A stretch of 64,000 nucleotides of DNA from Amblyornis subalaris (Eukaryota; Chordata; Aves; Passeriformes; Ptilonorhynchidae), in contig JACAXG010000079.1 in the NCBI GenBank assembly GCA_018881555.1, positions 3,042,786 to 3,106,785 of the forward strand, written 5' to 3'. Below are positions 1-41,500 of this stretch, in pieces. Under the pieces are notes generated by a model that saw only the letters and a list, made by a program, of their open reading frames with translations, was not told the DNA's origin and ran no database searches. The position numbers and the translations under genes were made by a program. Position 1 is the first letter of the stretch, and the number at the start of each line of letters is the position of its first letter.

Positions 1-2749
1 TCAGCTTTACAAAAATGACACCACACAGCTTCTATTTTCTAAAAACAATGATATCTTGCTTGATAAGTTCAAGAACAATCTCCATAGCATAATAAAAATA
101 AAGATGATTTGTTTTTAAAGTAATTTTTAAAACAAATAGGTATGATTTGATAAAGTAAAATTTTGTTACTCACTGAGAGAGACTATGGTAGATTGGATTA
201 AAGCATTCAGAAGAACAAGAGAGAGCTTTTAAACAAGGAAAACAAAGCTCTACACTGAAGTTCAAAACAATGTTAAATATGGCAATAATGGCATTGACAA
301 AATTCCTAATTCTTCTCTAAAATCTTAAGAACCTCTTCATTAGGGAGACCATACTGTAGCCTATTTCCCTTACGCAGTCCCATGCACTTCTTTGAACCAG
401 GCAGTTAGGCTGCTGTTCTGAGAAAAGAGACTGGATGCTACAGTTTCTGTCCACTCAACTTCCAGCATAAATATGAAATTAATCTTGCTTACACTGACGC
501 TGCATAGATTTTTCATCCAATGCCTCCAATAGCTTAATTCCCTTTGGGCTCTTGCAGTTCAATTCTGTTTGTTTTGCTCTGTTTTGCTTCTCTCATAATT
601 TTATTGAAGTTCACATTTCATATTAGAGGTAAAGATAAGAGGTATTAATAATAAAGAGAGAGAGGTTTGGTTTTGGTTTTTTTTTTTTTAAATTTTACAA
701 AAGCAAAGTTTGCTTGGCCATCAACTGCCCAGTGTCTCTAAAAGTCTAAAATATCAAACCCTTAATCCATACAGAGAGGAAAAGAGACAGAGTTTCCAAT
801 TTCCTAATGGAATTGCAAACCACAGCTGTAATATTAAGGGTGAAATCAACTTACTGCACCGAAACCATGTCATCTCCCTAACTACCAAACCTTATTCCCC
901 CTCAGCAAGGCATAATTTCTTCTTCCATATATATAATTTTGCACCTGACTGTATTTACCATGACTTTGTATGAGAGCCTAAATTCCTTGACTAAGCATTT
1001 GATTGCAAACTGCAATGTCCTCACCTGAGGTCTGACTTTCACCACCTAGCTCACAGTCCAGATCTGCTGTAACAGGCAGTAAAACCTCAAGTGGTTCAGC
1101 CACTTAATTCCAGGAACACAAGCCTAAATATGACTGAATGTACTACAAGCTCTATTGTCATCAAAGCCAAAAAATGGACTGGGAAGACTGTTTTTCTATA
1201 GCTCAAACTCAGAGAAACCATACAGTCCATCATCAGTCACACTGTAAAAGAACTATTTGTTATCTTAATCTCACATGCTGCTGTTCAGATGTCCAACATT
1301 TTCACGGTGGGTATTTTTAATGTGTACTGGGAAAAAAAAAATCATACCAACAGAAGATAGTCAAAATCCACTTCTTATATTGTATATATAGCATAGACCT
1401 AATCTATGTTCTGCTTAGCTTGTGAATTATCCCCTTATTATCACAGTTATGGAACCGGCAACATACACAAAATACACAAAAATGTGTCAGCAAGTATCTT
1501 CTAACTCTCAAATCCATATATTCAGAAGAAAAAGATGAAACAATCTACCAGTCTGCCAAAAGCCTTTTTTATTATACCCACTGAAAGGTTTGCTTTTAAC
1601 AGAGGAGCTGGAAACCCAGAAGAAAGAACCATTACCCTTTCTAAATTTTATTAATTGATCACATGACATTAAAAGTCTCATAGCACAGAGCACCGTATAT
1701 CTCACAAAGCACCTTCTAAAATAGTATAAAAGAAAAAAATGTAAGGGTCTAAGTGTCCAAATAAGATTTTCTTTGGCAATAATGAGTGAAAATATAAAAA
1801 TCAGTGTTCACTATTTTATTCTATTATTAGTAAAATTTAGGAAGGTCTGTCACCAAAAATGTTCAAATGTACTTCCTGATTTTATTTTCTATCATAAATT
1901 AAATACTTAATTTTATTCTTCAACCCAGAACAGAAACTCTGTGCTTTAGTTCACAGAACTACATGTATCTGCAGATGAAACTGGCTCTATGAATAATCAA
2001 TTCAAACTTTAAACAAAATGATTTCACAGAATAAGAAACCCAGAAAGAAAGACTTTTTTTTTTAATTAGGTTTAACTGTTATATGGACATCCATAGGAAG
2101 CCATTACATTCTCAAGCGATCTCAGTGGCAAAATTTGGAGTTGCTTTGGGCTAAGTTCATCTTGAAAACATAGTCATTAATCACTTTAGAAGTCAAAAAG
2201 GAGCTGCTAATTTTGAAAATCTGTCCACAGCATTTTATGCCTTATACTGATGTTGAATGCAGGAACTACTGTAGCCTGGTCAACTTTGGGGTTTTGACAT
2301 CATCTCCTACTTAGTACCTTACTTTCTTGCACTGCAACAGTCAGACCAANTCTCCTACTGCAGGAAGAGATCAGTGCTGTAGCTTGTCTTGAGACACGCT
2401 GACTGTCCATCTGGGGAAGGCAGCAGCGAGCTGGCAAACTGGCATCAACAAACAGCTAAGTTTCGTCTCTTTCCCTCAGTACGAGCATTAATTTGGACCT
2501 CCTCTGTCCAACTACCTGCTTTCATAAAGATGACTGAAGAAAAATTATTATATCTGACATAGTTACTTCCTTTCTTATATTTCTGAAACTGAAGTTACTG
2601 GGTGAATGACTCATGAAGTGATCATACAAGTCTTGTTCCTTAACAAAAGGTAAAGCACAATCTCTGTCTAATAATTTTAGGACAAAGTAAGCTCAAAATA
2701 TCTTGCAGCACAAAAATGTGACACAACAGCAGTGATAAAAATACAATAC
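1..2749 (-). other. WDR19: WDR19 intron 29 (partial)
   Basis: AT-rich intronic sequence with poly-T/poly-A runs near 670-690 and 2045. I found no match to the next WDR19 segment and no repeat family I could name. Short open frames here show no coding signature. Confidence 0.7.
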
Positions 2750-30744
<27,995 letters not shown>

Positions 30745-30776
30745 CGCGGCCGCCGCGGGCTGCCAGCGCCGGCACC

Positions 30777-30786
30777 GCGCATGCGC
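30777..30786. promoter_or_regulatory. NRF1-type palindrome GCGCATGCGC
   Basis: A perfect 10-base palindrome matching the core of the NRF1 consensus (YGCGCAYGCGCR), 33 bp upstream of the WDR19 ATG. Binding is inferred from the motif only. Confidence 0.6.
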
Positions 30787-30806
30787 CGCCCACAGACGGC
30801 GCCGCG

Positions 30807-30820
30807 GTTACCCCGGAGAC
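30807..30820. promoter_or_regulatory. WDR19: X-box-like RFX site in WDR19 promoter
   Basis: gttaccccggagac is a 14-base imperfect inverted repeat with half-sites GTTACC and GGAGAC. It fits the RFX/X-box pattern RYYNYY-NN-RRNRAC on both strands. It lies 63 bp upstream of the WDR19 ATG. RFX factors control many ciliary genes, so this is a plausible key element; occupancy is inferred. Confidence 0.65.
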
Positions 30821-30944
30821 GGAGCGGGCTGGGGGCGGGCAGAGACCGGGCTCGGCCGCTCCTCCCCATGGGGAGCGGGGCGGAAGCTCGGCGGGAGGCC
30901 GCGGTCCTGAGAGCGGCGTGCGGGCAGTACTGAGAGGAAAATGA

Positions 30945-32032
30945 GTGTTTTCAGATCGCAGGCACACAGAACGTGCGCTAAACGAGGGAATAAAGGCACA
31001 CACCCATCAGCAAAGCCTCTTGAGATCAGCTGTATTCCAACTGCAAAGCTTCATCACAAAGTGTCACCGATTTCTTTTAAAGCAATAAATAGTTCGCCGA
31101 GAGCATTAAAACACATGTTTAAAATTACAAATGTACAAAGGACTTTGGGTATCGGGCACTTCAAACTATTAAAAAAAACAAAACCAACCCAAAACATTCA
31201 GTGAGTTCACATCTTCCCGTTTTTCACGCGCGGTGCTGTTCGGGAAACATTAAGGGACAAGGCACGGAAAAGCAAATACGAAAAGGCTCTTCCCGAGAAC
31301 ATTTAGACCGTTCAAAGCAATTCGGTGTAACAGCATAGGGCTCGAGAAAGGCAAATTATAAAGGATCTGAAAAAATTAGGTAATTGTTAAATAAGGTAAA
31401 ATTTGATACAGTCCTGCGAGGCACACGTCACTGTCCTATAAGAGGCTGAACATGCTTAAATGGAGGCCCTTGAGCGTCTTGCAGGATTGGGCCCTTTACA
31501 TTTTTAAATAACCTTACAGGAAAGACAGACAATTTCTTCATCTTATAAAATTATACTTTTCATAGTAGTGCAAAGCCTCATGTAAAAACGTAGTTAGTCT
31601 AGATGTAATGGAATGCTTCAAAAATTGCAAAGTGCAAATATTAAACTTAAATTGGTTAATTGTTAATCACACTTTAGAATTCTTCCACTAACTCATACAA
31701 ATAGCAAAGTAAATATTAGAACCAAAGTAGAGAAAAAGGTATGAAGTTATGCATCTTGCACAACAACTTTGAAAATCCAAAAAGTACACTGCATGACAAA
31801 AATATCTGTCAGAATTATTAAATAGCAGGTTTCTGTTAGCATAATAATATTTAAAATAAGGCTTTGGTTAAATAAAAAGTTCGCTAAACTAGGAATGATG
31901 ATAAAAAGTGCAAAAGATTCACCAAATACACAATTTCATTTCTAAGGCAGGCATTACACCTGCCATTTACAATAGTTTGCATTGGTTTGTCAGCCTGCGT
32001 TATAGTCACTTAGATACCTATAGCCAAATGTA
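30945..32032. other. Interval between WDR19 promoter and KLHL5 3' end
   Basis: About 1.1 kb of AT-rich sequence without recognisable exons or repeats. Part of it may be the distal KLHL5 3' UTR if later polyadenylation sites are used. Confidence 0.55.
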
Positions 32033-32038
32033 TTTATT
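32033..32038 (-). terminator. KLHL5: Candidate KLHL5 polyadenylation signal AATAAA
   Basis: The reverse complement reads AATAAA about 450 bp after the KLHL5 stop. A second AATAAA lies only about 80 bp after the stop at 32402-32407. Which one is used, or whether transcription runs further, cannot be decided from sequence. Confidence 0.4.
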
Positions 32039-32486
32039 ACAGGCAAATTAAATCTATGGGGTCCAATCCTATAATTTGTTTCACCCAGAGACAGACCCAA
32101 TTATATCAAAGTATATCCGTTTATAGCATCATTGCTCTGCATGTTTGCGGAAATCAAGGCCCTGGATCCATAACATTTGATTATTATAGTGGGTTCACTC
32201 ATTTTCTTAGTGCTTCCTAAACAGAAGTCCTCTGCTGACAACTGGCAGGTTGCAGCTATTTTCTTACAAATAGAATTCTTGTAACATATGTGTAACAAAG
32301 ATAAGTTTTTAAAAAGTGCATAATATTGGTCCGTAAGAACAACATGTTCATGTCAGCTTCAGACCAAACACTTTGCTGTGGTAGATATCCTGCGGCTGGT
32401 GTTTATTGGTGCCCCCGTGGTTTGCTTGAGGAAAAGGAATCCTCTAAGTCTCTGCAGGAGAATGTCACCTTCATAGAGAAAATAAT
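32039..32486 (-). other. KLHL5: KLHL5 3' UTR (proximal part, inferred)
   Basis: The sequence after the KLHL5 stop codon lacks any splice continuation and contains AATAAA motifs at both ends. The extent is inferred from the candidate signal at 32033. Confidence 0.45.
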
Positions 32487-32543
32487 TTAGAGTTTTACAG
32501 TCACAACACATGCTCCAGCTCTTCCTAAGCACAGTGGTGCAAC
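32487..32543 (-). CDS. KLHL5: KLHL5 terminal coding exon (local residues 565-582, stop TAA)
   Basis: Acceptor ctgacag, then [18 protein letters not shown] and TAA. This closes the sixth Kelch blade. Only 57 coding bases; the 3' UTR follows in the same exon. Confidence 0.96.
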   Translation of the reverse strand, partial: VAPLCLGRAGACVVTVKL

Positions 32544-35500
32544 CTGTCAGCAAACAAAGAAATCATCCATGAGATAAATGCAGTCAGCTTTAAGTAATTT
32601 TTCCCCCTAATTACATGGCTGCAGTAGAGTGACAATATCACCCATGCTCTGTTAACATGACTTACAAATTGGTCCAAAATCAGATACAAACATACAGAAA
32701 AGGTAAATATATTTTATATGACAGAGTGGAGCAATAGTGTTTGAAAACAATAGCAATCCCTAAGGACATCAAGCGATTCTTATTGAAAATTTCAATTATT
32801 TGGTATTACAGGAAAAAGAAATCTTTGTTATAGTACAAACTGGACACCTGAGCTAGACAGTCAGACAACTGAGTAAAGGGTGGTAAAATGTTTCTCAGAA
32901 CATTTTACTTGAATATTTGATAAAATCCTGTTAAGAGTTCTTGAAATCAGAATAAATTTCCCAGTCTTTATTCTTTAATTGCAAACATAAGTTACTTCTG
33001 GCAAGAACCTTTTCTGCTGAGATTCTGCTGGACTTGAACAGAAGACAGTAGTTTCTAACACTCACCTTTGCCTCCCCTTTTAACCTTCATGGTATTGGAG
33101 TGTATGTGAATAGCACACCAAGTGGTACAGAGATTATTCTGAAGACAAAAAAGGCTGATTATGCCAAGTCCCCTATTTCTTTTAAACAGCAGCTTAGTTC
33201 TCTTTTTGAATTAAGAATTTGGGGCTATTACCAGGATAACATGCTCAGGTGGTTCAGAATTCAGCTGCCTAAATACTGGTGGTCTGATGGTATTACAGAT
33301 GAACTTGGACATTCATCCTGGTCTGCAACTGGACTCAAGGAGGGCCTTAGTCTCCCATAGATTCTGTGCTGTATCTGCCAGCCTTCTGTGATGTAGATGC
33401 TTTAGGCTATCTCAAATGGCATTAGACACCAAAGGACAGCCAGCTCAGGGTATCCTTGTGTGTGTTCTTCCCACAGACAGACACATCCCTGGAGCTGTAT
33501 AAAAGTAAAGTAACCAAGCTCTGAACTGGCAGCAATGGTTTCTGAGCATGAACTGAATTATTTTATTTTAAAGCTGCGGAAAGAAAAATGGGTAAAGGCT
33601 TTCTGAAAGTTGCATACACTGTACATAGCATTCACATCAGGAAAGAATTATTTATGAAAAAATGACCAAAACCTTGAAGAAATCAAAGCTGAGAGACATA
33701 TTAGAGCTAAAAGTAATCTACATTTATCATGTATCTTCAGAACAGGAAGTAATGTAAACAGAATCCTTTATGACAGTTTGGAGAACATGTCACTACATTT
33801 TATTAAAAGTAGCTGAAGTTGTCAAAGAAAATAGCTCTACTCCTGCCAAAGAAAGAAAGGCAGTTTATTAGAAATTAACAACTGCCTGTTCAAGATAAAT
33901 AATCTCAAGATGGTACACAAAGGAAAAAAAGAGAGACTCACAACAGACTAGTAAGAAGTGCTTTTTAGAGGAGTATTTGTAAATAGTCATTGTAAAAAGA
34001 GGCATATTTGAAATAACAATATTAATAGTAGTGTATGGTCTGATCAGAAACTATACCTGTGTCCATTCATTTGTCTGGGGATCATAAGACTCCACTGTAT
34101 TGAGATATGTTTGACCATCATATCCTCCAACAGCGTACAACTTGTCACCAAGAAGACACACTCCCACTGCATCTCTGCTAATGCTCATAGAGGCCACAGC
34201 AGTCCATGTATCTGTTTTGGGATCATACCTAAAAGATAATTTGTTATGCTCTAAAACTATTGCCAAAATTCAAAAGAAAAAATGTACTGGAGCTGATGCT
34301 GTCAAGGTAGTAGAAAACAGGACAGTACAGATTCGCGTGTTAATTTCAAAGGACTTTTCCCCCTCAATTGCCCTCCCTTTGAAACTGTTTCCTTAGTCAT
34401 CTGGTAACACAGTCCGTACCAGCAAGGTATCTACTTTGTGCTGCTTTCCATATAGTAACACAGACATATACAGCTGCTCTTCCTACACTTTGTATGTCTA
34501 AACAAACCACTCCACAAAAAGTTCTGCCGCTACAACGCAGTAGAGCGAGTGCTTGCTTTAAGTGGTAACTACTATATGTCGAAGCACAGGCCAGTAAAAT
34601 CGAGTTTGGTACTAAGATTACCATTACTAAGATTACCATTTTCAAAAATATGACCTCCAAAACAGTTTGAGAAAATTCTATGGGAAATGCAAAACCCTTA
34701 AGACAATTTATAGTGCTTTTGAAATCAGAAGTATCAGCACAGTCAATGGCAGATGGTTTAATGAAAAACATTAAGTGTGGTTCTAGAACATTATCAACAT
34801 TCTTTACAAGTCAAATGGAGAAATACATAGGAGAGTTCATGCTTTTGTCACGGAATATATTTTAATCTCACTGAAAGAGACAATTTTAAGATTACAGATG
34901 CTTACGGCAGAACTGATGTAATCACAGAGCTCTGAAGGGCTCTAAAGAACTATACAAATAAATATTTATTTGGCTAAGATGCCATCCTAGGATCATACTT
35001 GCTAAAAACAAGTTTGGAAGATACTAGTCTTAATTATTTTTCCATGAAGAGCACAGATATAATGAGCTCTAACAATTTAATTTTGCTGTCCTCTAGTCAA
35101 AGTATTACACAAATTCATGCAAGCATAACTGTAACATGAAAATACTACCTGGAGCACATATGCAAAGACACAAGGGTGATTAGTTAGCTACATCTACAAA
35201 CTACTTTTCAAATTATTTTNTAATTTATGAACAGTTGTATTTATATGGGAAAAGCAACTTCTGTTGCAAAATAAATTGTTGAACACATATTCAGAAGCTT
35301 AGTGTGGTTATATAAAACTAGTAATTTTTTAAAGGAAGTAGTTCCACGAATTTGATGGTCTTCAATTTCATCTCACTTAAAGAGCAAGGACAAAATGCAT
35401 TACAAGATGATTCCTATTTATTAAAGTCATGAGTTCTGTAACTTTGTTTCAGAGAATACTAATGTTGAAAAATACACAGATTTATTGCTTTCTTTTGGGT

Positions 35501-38500
35501 TTCTGATTATCTGTACTGCTCTAAAAATTTGGTATTTTCTAAGAAGTAGCTTCCTATCTGCAAACCTTTTTGGGGTCTTTTCAGTGCAACTTCCACATGT
35601 TAAGGGCTATGAGCCACACTGTATTTTCAGGTCTATTAGAATTCTGAAAGTTTGAAAATTACAGCACTCTTGTGGTGGGTTTTTTGGTGGTGTGGTTTTT
35701 TGTTTTGTTTGGGGTTTTTTTGGGATGAAAGGTGTAAGATATCTCCTGGCATTAATAAATTTAGTAAAAGAAGAATATGGGTGATGTAAGTGTTGGGAGA
35801 TAACAGGGAAGAAGAAAAGTTTAACAACTGATGGGGGTAGAGCAGGTAGAGAATTAAGGCATATTTCAGAAATACCTAAAATGAAGACTTAATGCAGTGC
35901 ATTATGAAGTATTTACTATATTTTTAAATTATTTTATGGATCACGTGTGCTTCTGCAATATTCATTAATCACTTTACATAAAGTCATACCAACTTAGGAA
36001 TGACTGAATTACACACCAGTTTCCCAGTGTCATTAGGGCATACAAGAAAGAATAAGATATATAAGGATCCACAAAACCTCACTGTTAAGTCCTTTGAAAG
36101 TTATTATATGAATAGATCAGACTTCTTGTGTGAAAGAAAATCTGCTCCATTTTAAAAGGCATTCAGTTCTAAGTTGTTTCAGTTATCAATCATAATTCAC
36201 TCAATGAGATTGTTAAAAAAATATAGATGAATTGCATTAGGGAGAATTTGCATTAAATAATCTGTCCTGGTATATGAATCATAGTATGACTACACAGGAT
36301 ATTTTTAAGTTTCCTCAGTTCATGCTAAAAATAACATACCTATTTTATTGGGTTTCTACTTACACCTCTTTCCGTAAATCACTCCATAGACTAGTACTAT
36401 TAGAATCATATAGTAGGATTTGCCTCCATCAGGTTATTACCTTTCTACGCAGTCTGACAGCCTGGATGTTAAGTTGGATGCTGGAGCATCATGGCCACCT
36501 ATTGCATACAAGAACCCATTCCAGGTGGTTACACCTACACCACCTCTTCTTTTTGACATCTGAGCACAGAGAGTCCATTTGTTTGTATGAGGATCAAAAC
36601 ATTCTACTGACTTAAGACAAGAACTTCCATCTCGACCACCAACTGCATAAAGCCTACAAAGTAAAAAAAAAAAAAGGTAAATAAATGTTGTCTGAGTAAG
36701 ATAGTTTCTAGTGAAACATGAAGGATTTCTAAGTTTGTTAAAAAAGGAAGTTTAAAGGAGACTTTCAACTTTCAGTAGACTGTTCTGTTGCAGAAACTCA
36801 GGTAAGATTTTCTATTGTAACGATCAATGCATAAGAACAATAATTTACAGAAAACTGAGTATCTTACACAGCATTTCTATTCCAACCTATGCCTATAGCT
36901 AGCGATTTCAAAATTACATATGTGACTTGACAGACAAAGGTCGATTTCTAGCAGGGTAAGAAGGACAAATTCAGTAGTGGATCTGTGCATACACCAACTC
37001 TACCCTGCCTCGTCTTAGGCATTCAAGTGTTATTCTGGACCTGGGTTTTAGTTCATGACTGACACCACTATGTTAAAGCCCTCACACCCACTAGGTGGCC
37101 CAATTTGCTTAGTCCTAATAAAAAGGTTTCTAGCATTTGGTACAAACAAAGGATCTCAACTATTTGGAAGGGCTGACATTAATGAAAAAAATTTGGTTTA
37201 GGAGGACTCAATCACTGATGAATCTTTAAAGCTAATCAAATAATCAAACTTGAAAAAGAGTTTATGAACAGAGTTTATGAGCAATCTAGGCATAGAAGCA
37301 GACATGCCCAGCACTATTATTTGGAAAAGTAGGAACACAGAAGCCATTCTAAAAAGGAAGCAACACATCAGAAGAAAAATCCAGTGAGAGAACACCTGAA
37401 ATAACATAAATGAAATCCTTTCAGAGCCTAAGTATGGTTAAATAATCAAATAAACTTTAGATACTCTATATAATGGTAGTGTGAACAATTTACAACAGTT
37501 ACCATGAAGCACTATTCAAGATGTCCCCAGTTTGGGTAATACTAGTGTTTGGTTTTTTAAACATACTGACCAAGAAACTTATATACAAACATCTTGTAAA
37601 TACAGTTGATCTAGTCATTCTCAGTAACAATTTCAATACCCTTTAAAAAAAATTCCATGGAAGTTCCTATGTTTAGTAACACAACTTGTTTAAGGAAGGA
37701 ATGTACTGAAGGATACTATAAAACTGTTGCAGTTCCATAAAGTTCATGACTAAAATCAATCCTTTATGCAACATAACAGTTATATGAAGCTCCCCACTTT
37801 ACCTTCCCCCAAAACATGAGAGGGTTCTGATCTCTTATGCAGTGATTTCACATTCTGGACATGGAGAAAGACATTAATTTCTCTATATGAAGGTTTTGAT
37901 CCAATCACCTGAAACATACCACGTTACAGACAGATATTACTGGAAAGTGCAGAAGTTACTCCTCCCACAGCTGAAATGCTGCACGTGCTTTTAAAATTTT
38001 CAGCTGTAGTCATCTTGTGTTGTTGCCTCCATTAAGAGTCTAGGCAATATTCTGTAATAATAGAGAAAATGTGAGACTCTAATTCTGGTGCTTTTCGTCA
38101 CACCTGGGACCCTCTGCTGAATACATAGGAAGATTTAGACCTAACTCAGGTATTTGAGACTGCAGATCCAAGGGAGCCCAGGCATTCTGCTTACTCTGCT
38201 TACTGTTCAAGTTCATCCCTCCTTCCTGTGGGCAGTGAGTATTTCCACTCATTCTCGGCCTTGTTCCAGATCTCACAGAACCCTTTTTAGGTGCCTTTCA
38301 GCTGTACTAATTTACCAGTGACTAGGCTTTGGGAAAAAAAAAAAAAAGGTGTGAAAAACTTTTCTACCTGACAGCATTCAAATAGCTCAAGGGAGATGCA
38401 TCAGATAGCACATAAGCAGGAAGTGAAAAGTTGTGGACAATAGTGTGTAAATATTCTGCCACAACTACAATACTACTCAGTAAATCAGCAGCTTTGTCTA

Positions 38501-41500
38501 CTGTGGTATTTCTGTAGTCGCCCTGGCAAAACATGCTCCTCTTCCCACCCCCAAAGCAGGGGCACTTCTTTGGTATGAATTGCATCTCTGACTCCATCAG
38601 AGCACACTACTAAGCTTAAGGTATTGAACGCAACCAGACTTACAGCACTGAACTAGTTATAAACAGAAATTAAGCCCAGCCACAGCCAGCCCCTCTGATC
38701 TCTGGGGACCAGCTGGAATGCAAAGGGGATTATCTTCTGGCAAGTTTCATACTCTAATGCAACAGATTCTTGGTACAAGAATGATCTTGCCATACTGTAG
38801 CAAGTCCAGCTGATGGTCACTAAGATGATGAGGGAGCAAGAACATTGCTGTGACATACAGCTGTGATGCCGGGGAGAAGCTTGCTTGACCCAACACAGTA
38901 TTTTTTCTGTAAATGAAGAAACTTGGCTCTTAATGCTACCAACTGGTATCTTTCAAGAGAAATTATTAATAGTCCTCTAGGATGGTCCTGTAATTACACT
39001 AAAATAATGAGATTTCAAATTTGAAAACAGAAATTGGCTTCACATACTTTCCATTTAATATTGCTACACCAACAGTGCTCCTGGGAGTTGACATACTGGC
39101 TACGAAGTTCCACTGACGAGCCTGTGGATCCCATCTTTCTACTGTATTCAGGTAGCTCCAGCCATCATGTCCTCCTACAGCATACATGGGACCTTCCAAT
39201 ACAGCCACTCCTAAAAAACAGATATGAAAAACAATCACTTCTAGATAAGAGGAATAAAGATCAGAATTTCTTAGTGACAGTCCAGTGTGCACCACAAAAT
39301 ATTAAAAAAAAAAAATTCCTTTTGTTAGCCAATGCTGAGTATAATCTGAAGAAGACATTGAATAAGCAGTTGGCATTAGAACAAAATTTCCACCTCTCTA
39401 AACTTAATTTCTGAATTTTTTTTGACCAATCCTAAAACAGATAACCTTTCAAAAATCTGCATTCAGCCTTTACAGAACTGTACATACCAAGACCGTGACG
39501 ATGAGTGGACATAGGTGGCATTACACTCCAAGTTTTTGATCTAGGGTTGTAGCATTCCACAGTATTCAATGTTTTCAGTCCATCTCTGCCACCAACAACA
39601 TACAATTTATCATCTAAGACTGCGACTCCAAACTGTAATCTTCGTCCATTCATGTTTGCAACCGGAGTCCATGTGTTGGTACGAAGTTCATACTTTTCAA
39701 TGCTTGTAGCTCCTGAATGACCATATATGCAAGTTATATATGAGAAAAAAAAAAGGTCTGAAGTATTAGGATAGTTTTTATTCCAGCTGATCCCAAAAGG
39801 CACCATGATACCCTACAGCATGTTCTTAAGTCTGTGTAGACACATAGTCTTTTTTGACTTCCTTAGCAATTAACTTGCACCATTATAAAGGCTGACTTTC
39901 TTGGTGCTTTTCAAGACAAAAAGCAGGTTTTTTAACTGCTTTGCAGAATCAAGCCTTTTTAAGCCTTTAGAAATAGAAATATTTGGCATATAAACCAAAC
40001 CACATGAGATGCAATTATATATTGAAATCAACTGTTTGTAATAATAGACAAAAAAGCTGAAGGTATGTGACATTAAGTACTGAAAACCAACTTTAGAACA
40101 ACAAATTAAAGAAAACACTTTCACTGCCATAACTTTCCTAACTTGCCAGATCCCTTCTAATTACCATTAAACAGTATGGAAGTGTCTATGAAAGAGAGAA
40201 CCCAAGTAGTTGTGACAGAACTATTTAACAATTCATCAAAATTGTTGTGTTTTTTTTTTTAAAGCATGTGCAGGTCACCTTTGTACCCTTTCAGTCTTTT
40301 TCTTCCTTCTCCACATTACTGCCCATTCAAGTAAATAAAGATTAGTTTTCATTCAATTCAACACTTCACTACTCAGAAATCAGCTATTCCTTTGGTAATT
40401 TCAAATCAATCAGAACTCTAGATTCCAGAATATCTACAGTATTATCAAAGATATATAGGCCTTTTAACCTAATAAACAGTATACACTTTAGATGTTTCAT
40501 GTCCTGTACTGCAGAATCCTTGAATTTTAGATTTAACATGTTGCAACAAAAATCTATGAAACATTTCTTTTAAAAAGAACCAGCTCATCAACTAAACATT
40601 ATATAAGCCAATACCTTTTGTTGCATCCATTCCTCCAACTGCAAACAAAACGCCCACTGTAGATTTTCTAGGTTTGGTGCGAGGGCTTTGCAACATAGGT
40701 CGTCTCTCTGGCAACAGATGGTACTTCATTGCTTCCATAATGAGTTTTTGACATTCAATGTCATCCCTAAAGAGTGCGTTGTTCTCCATATCTGCCAGAA
40801 ACTGTGAAAAAGAAAGAAACTCAAACAAGCTGTATTGCTATAAACCACATGAAGAATAAAACCACAATTACCAAGATAATATTTTATACAAACACTTCCT
40901 CTGCCTGATTTAAAATCTCTGTATTTTCAAAATGGTCAAACAAAAAAGGCTAGGGTAAAAATAAACTAATAAACAGAACATTCACATTTTAAGCTAAACC
41001 ATTAAATACATAAATAAATAAAAATTAAAAAAAGAAAGCCATCTGATCTTAGTGGATGATTTAAGCTTAATGGTCCAGAGGAAGGAAAAATAATCTCCTT
41101 GAGTTCCAGTGCCATGCAGGAATGTTCAAGAAAATGGAATCAGGCTCTGGATATATAAGTCAGTTTAAACTCAGGCTTTTATTCCCAAATCCACCCAATG
41201 CAGAGGTCTGTAAAAGCCCTTTCAGCACAGGCTGAATATTTTAGTATATATTCTGTTCCTCACTCTGACAGTGACCCCGAGCGTATCACTTAATACAAGT
41301 CTTTGTTAAAATTTTTATCTCAAGCTTGCACGCAAATTTGGCAACTGTTAAATCTTAAATATGACTTAAATAAAATTCAACTAAAGACTACTAATAAAAG
41401 TTTTTAAGTTCAAAGATTCTGGAGTGGTCTGTACTCCATATTTGTCAGACTGTAGAAAAAAAAAATTATTAGTAGGTTGAGTGTCGCAACTCTAATTATT

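Noticed and set aside
1..2749. Search for WDR19 exon 30
   Set aside because: No minus-strand segment resembles the next conserved family block, so I treat the region as intron.
33100..33360. 86-codon plus-strand open frame in the last KLHL5 intron
   Set aside because: No domain, no splice or promoter context, and antisense to the gene. Its length is within chance expectation for this many kilobases.
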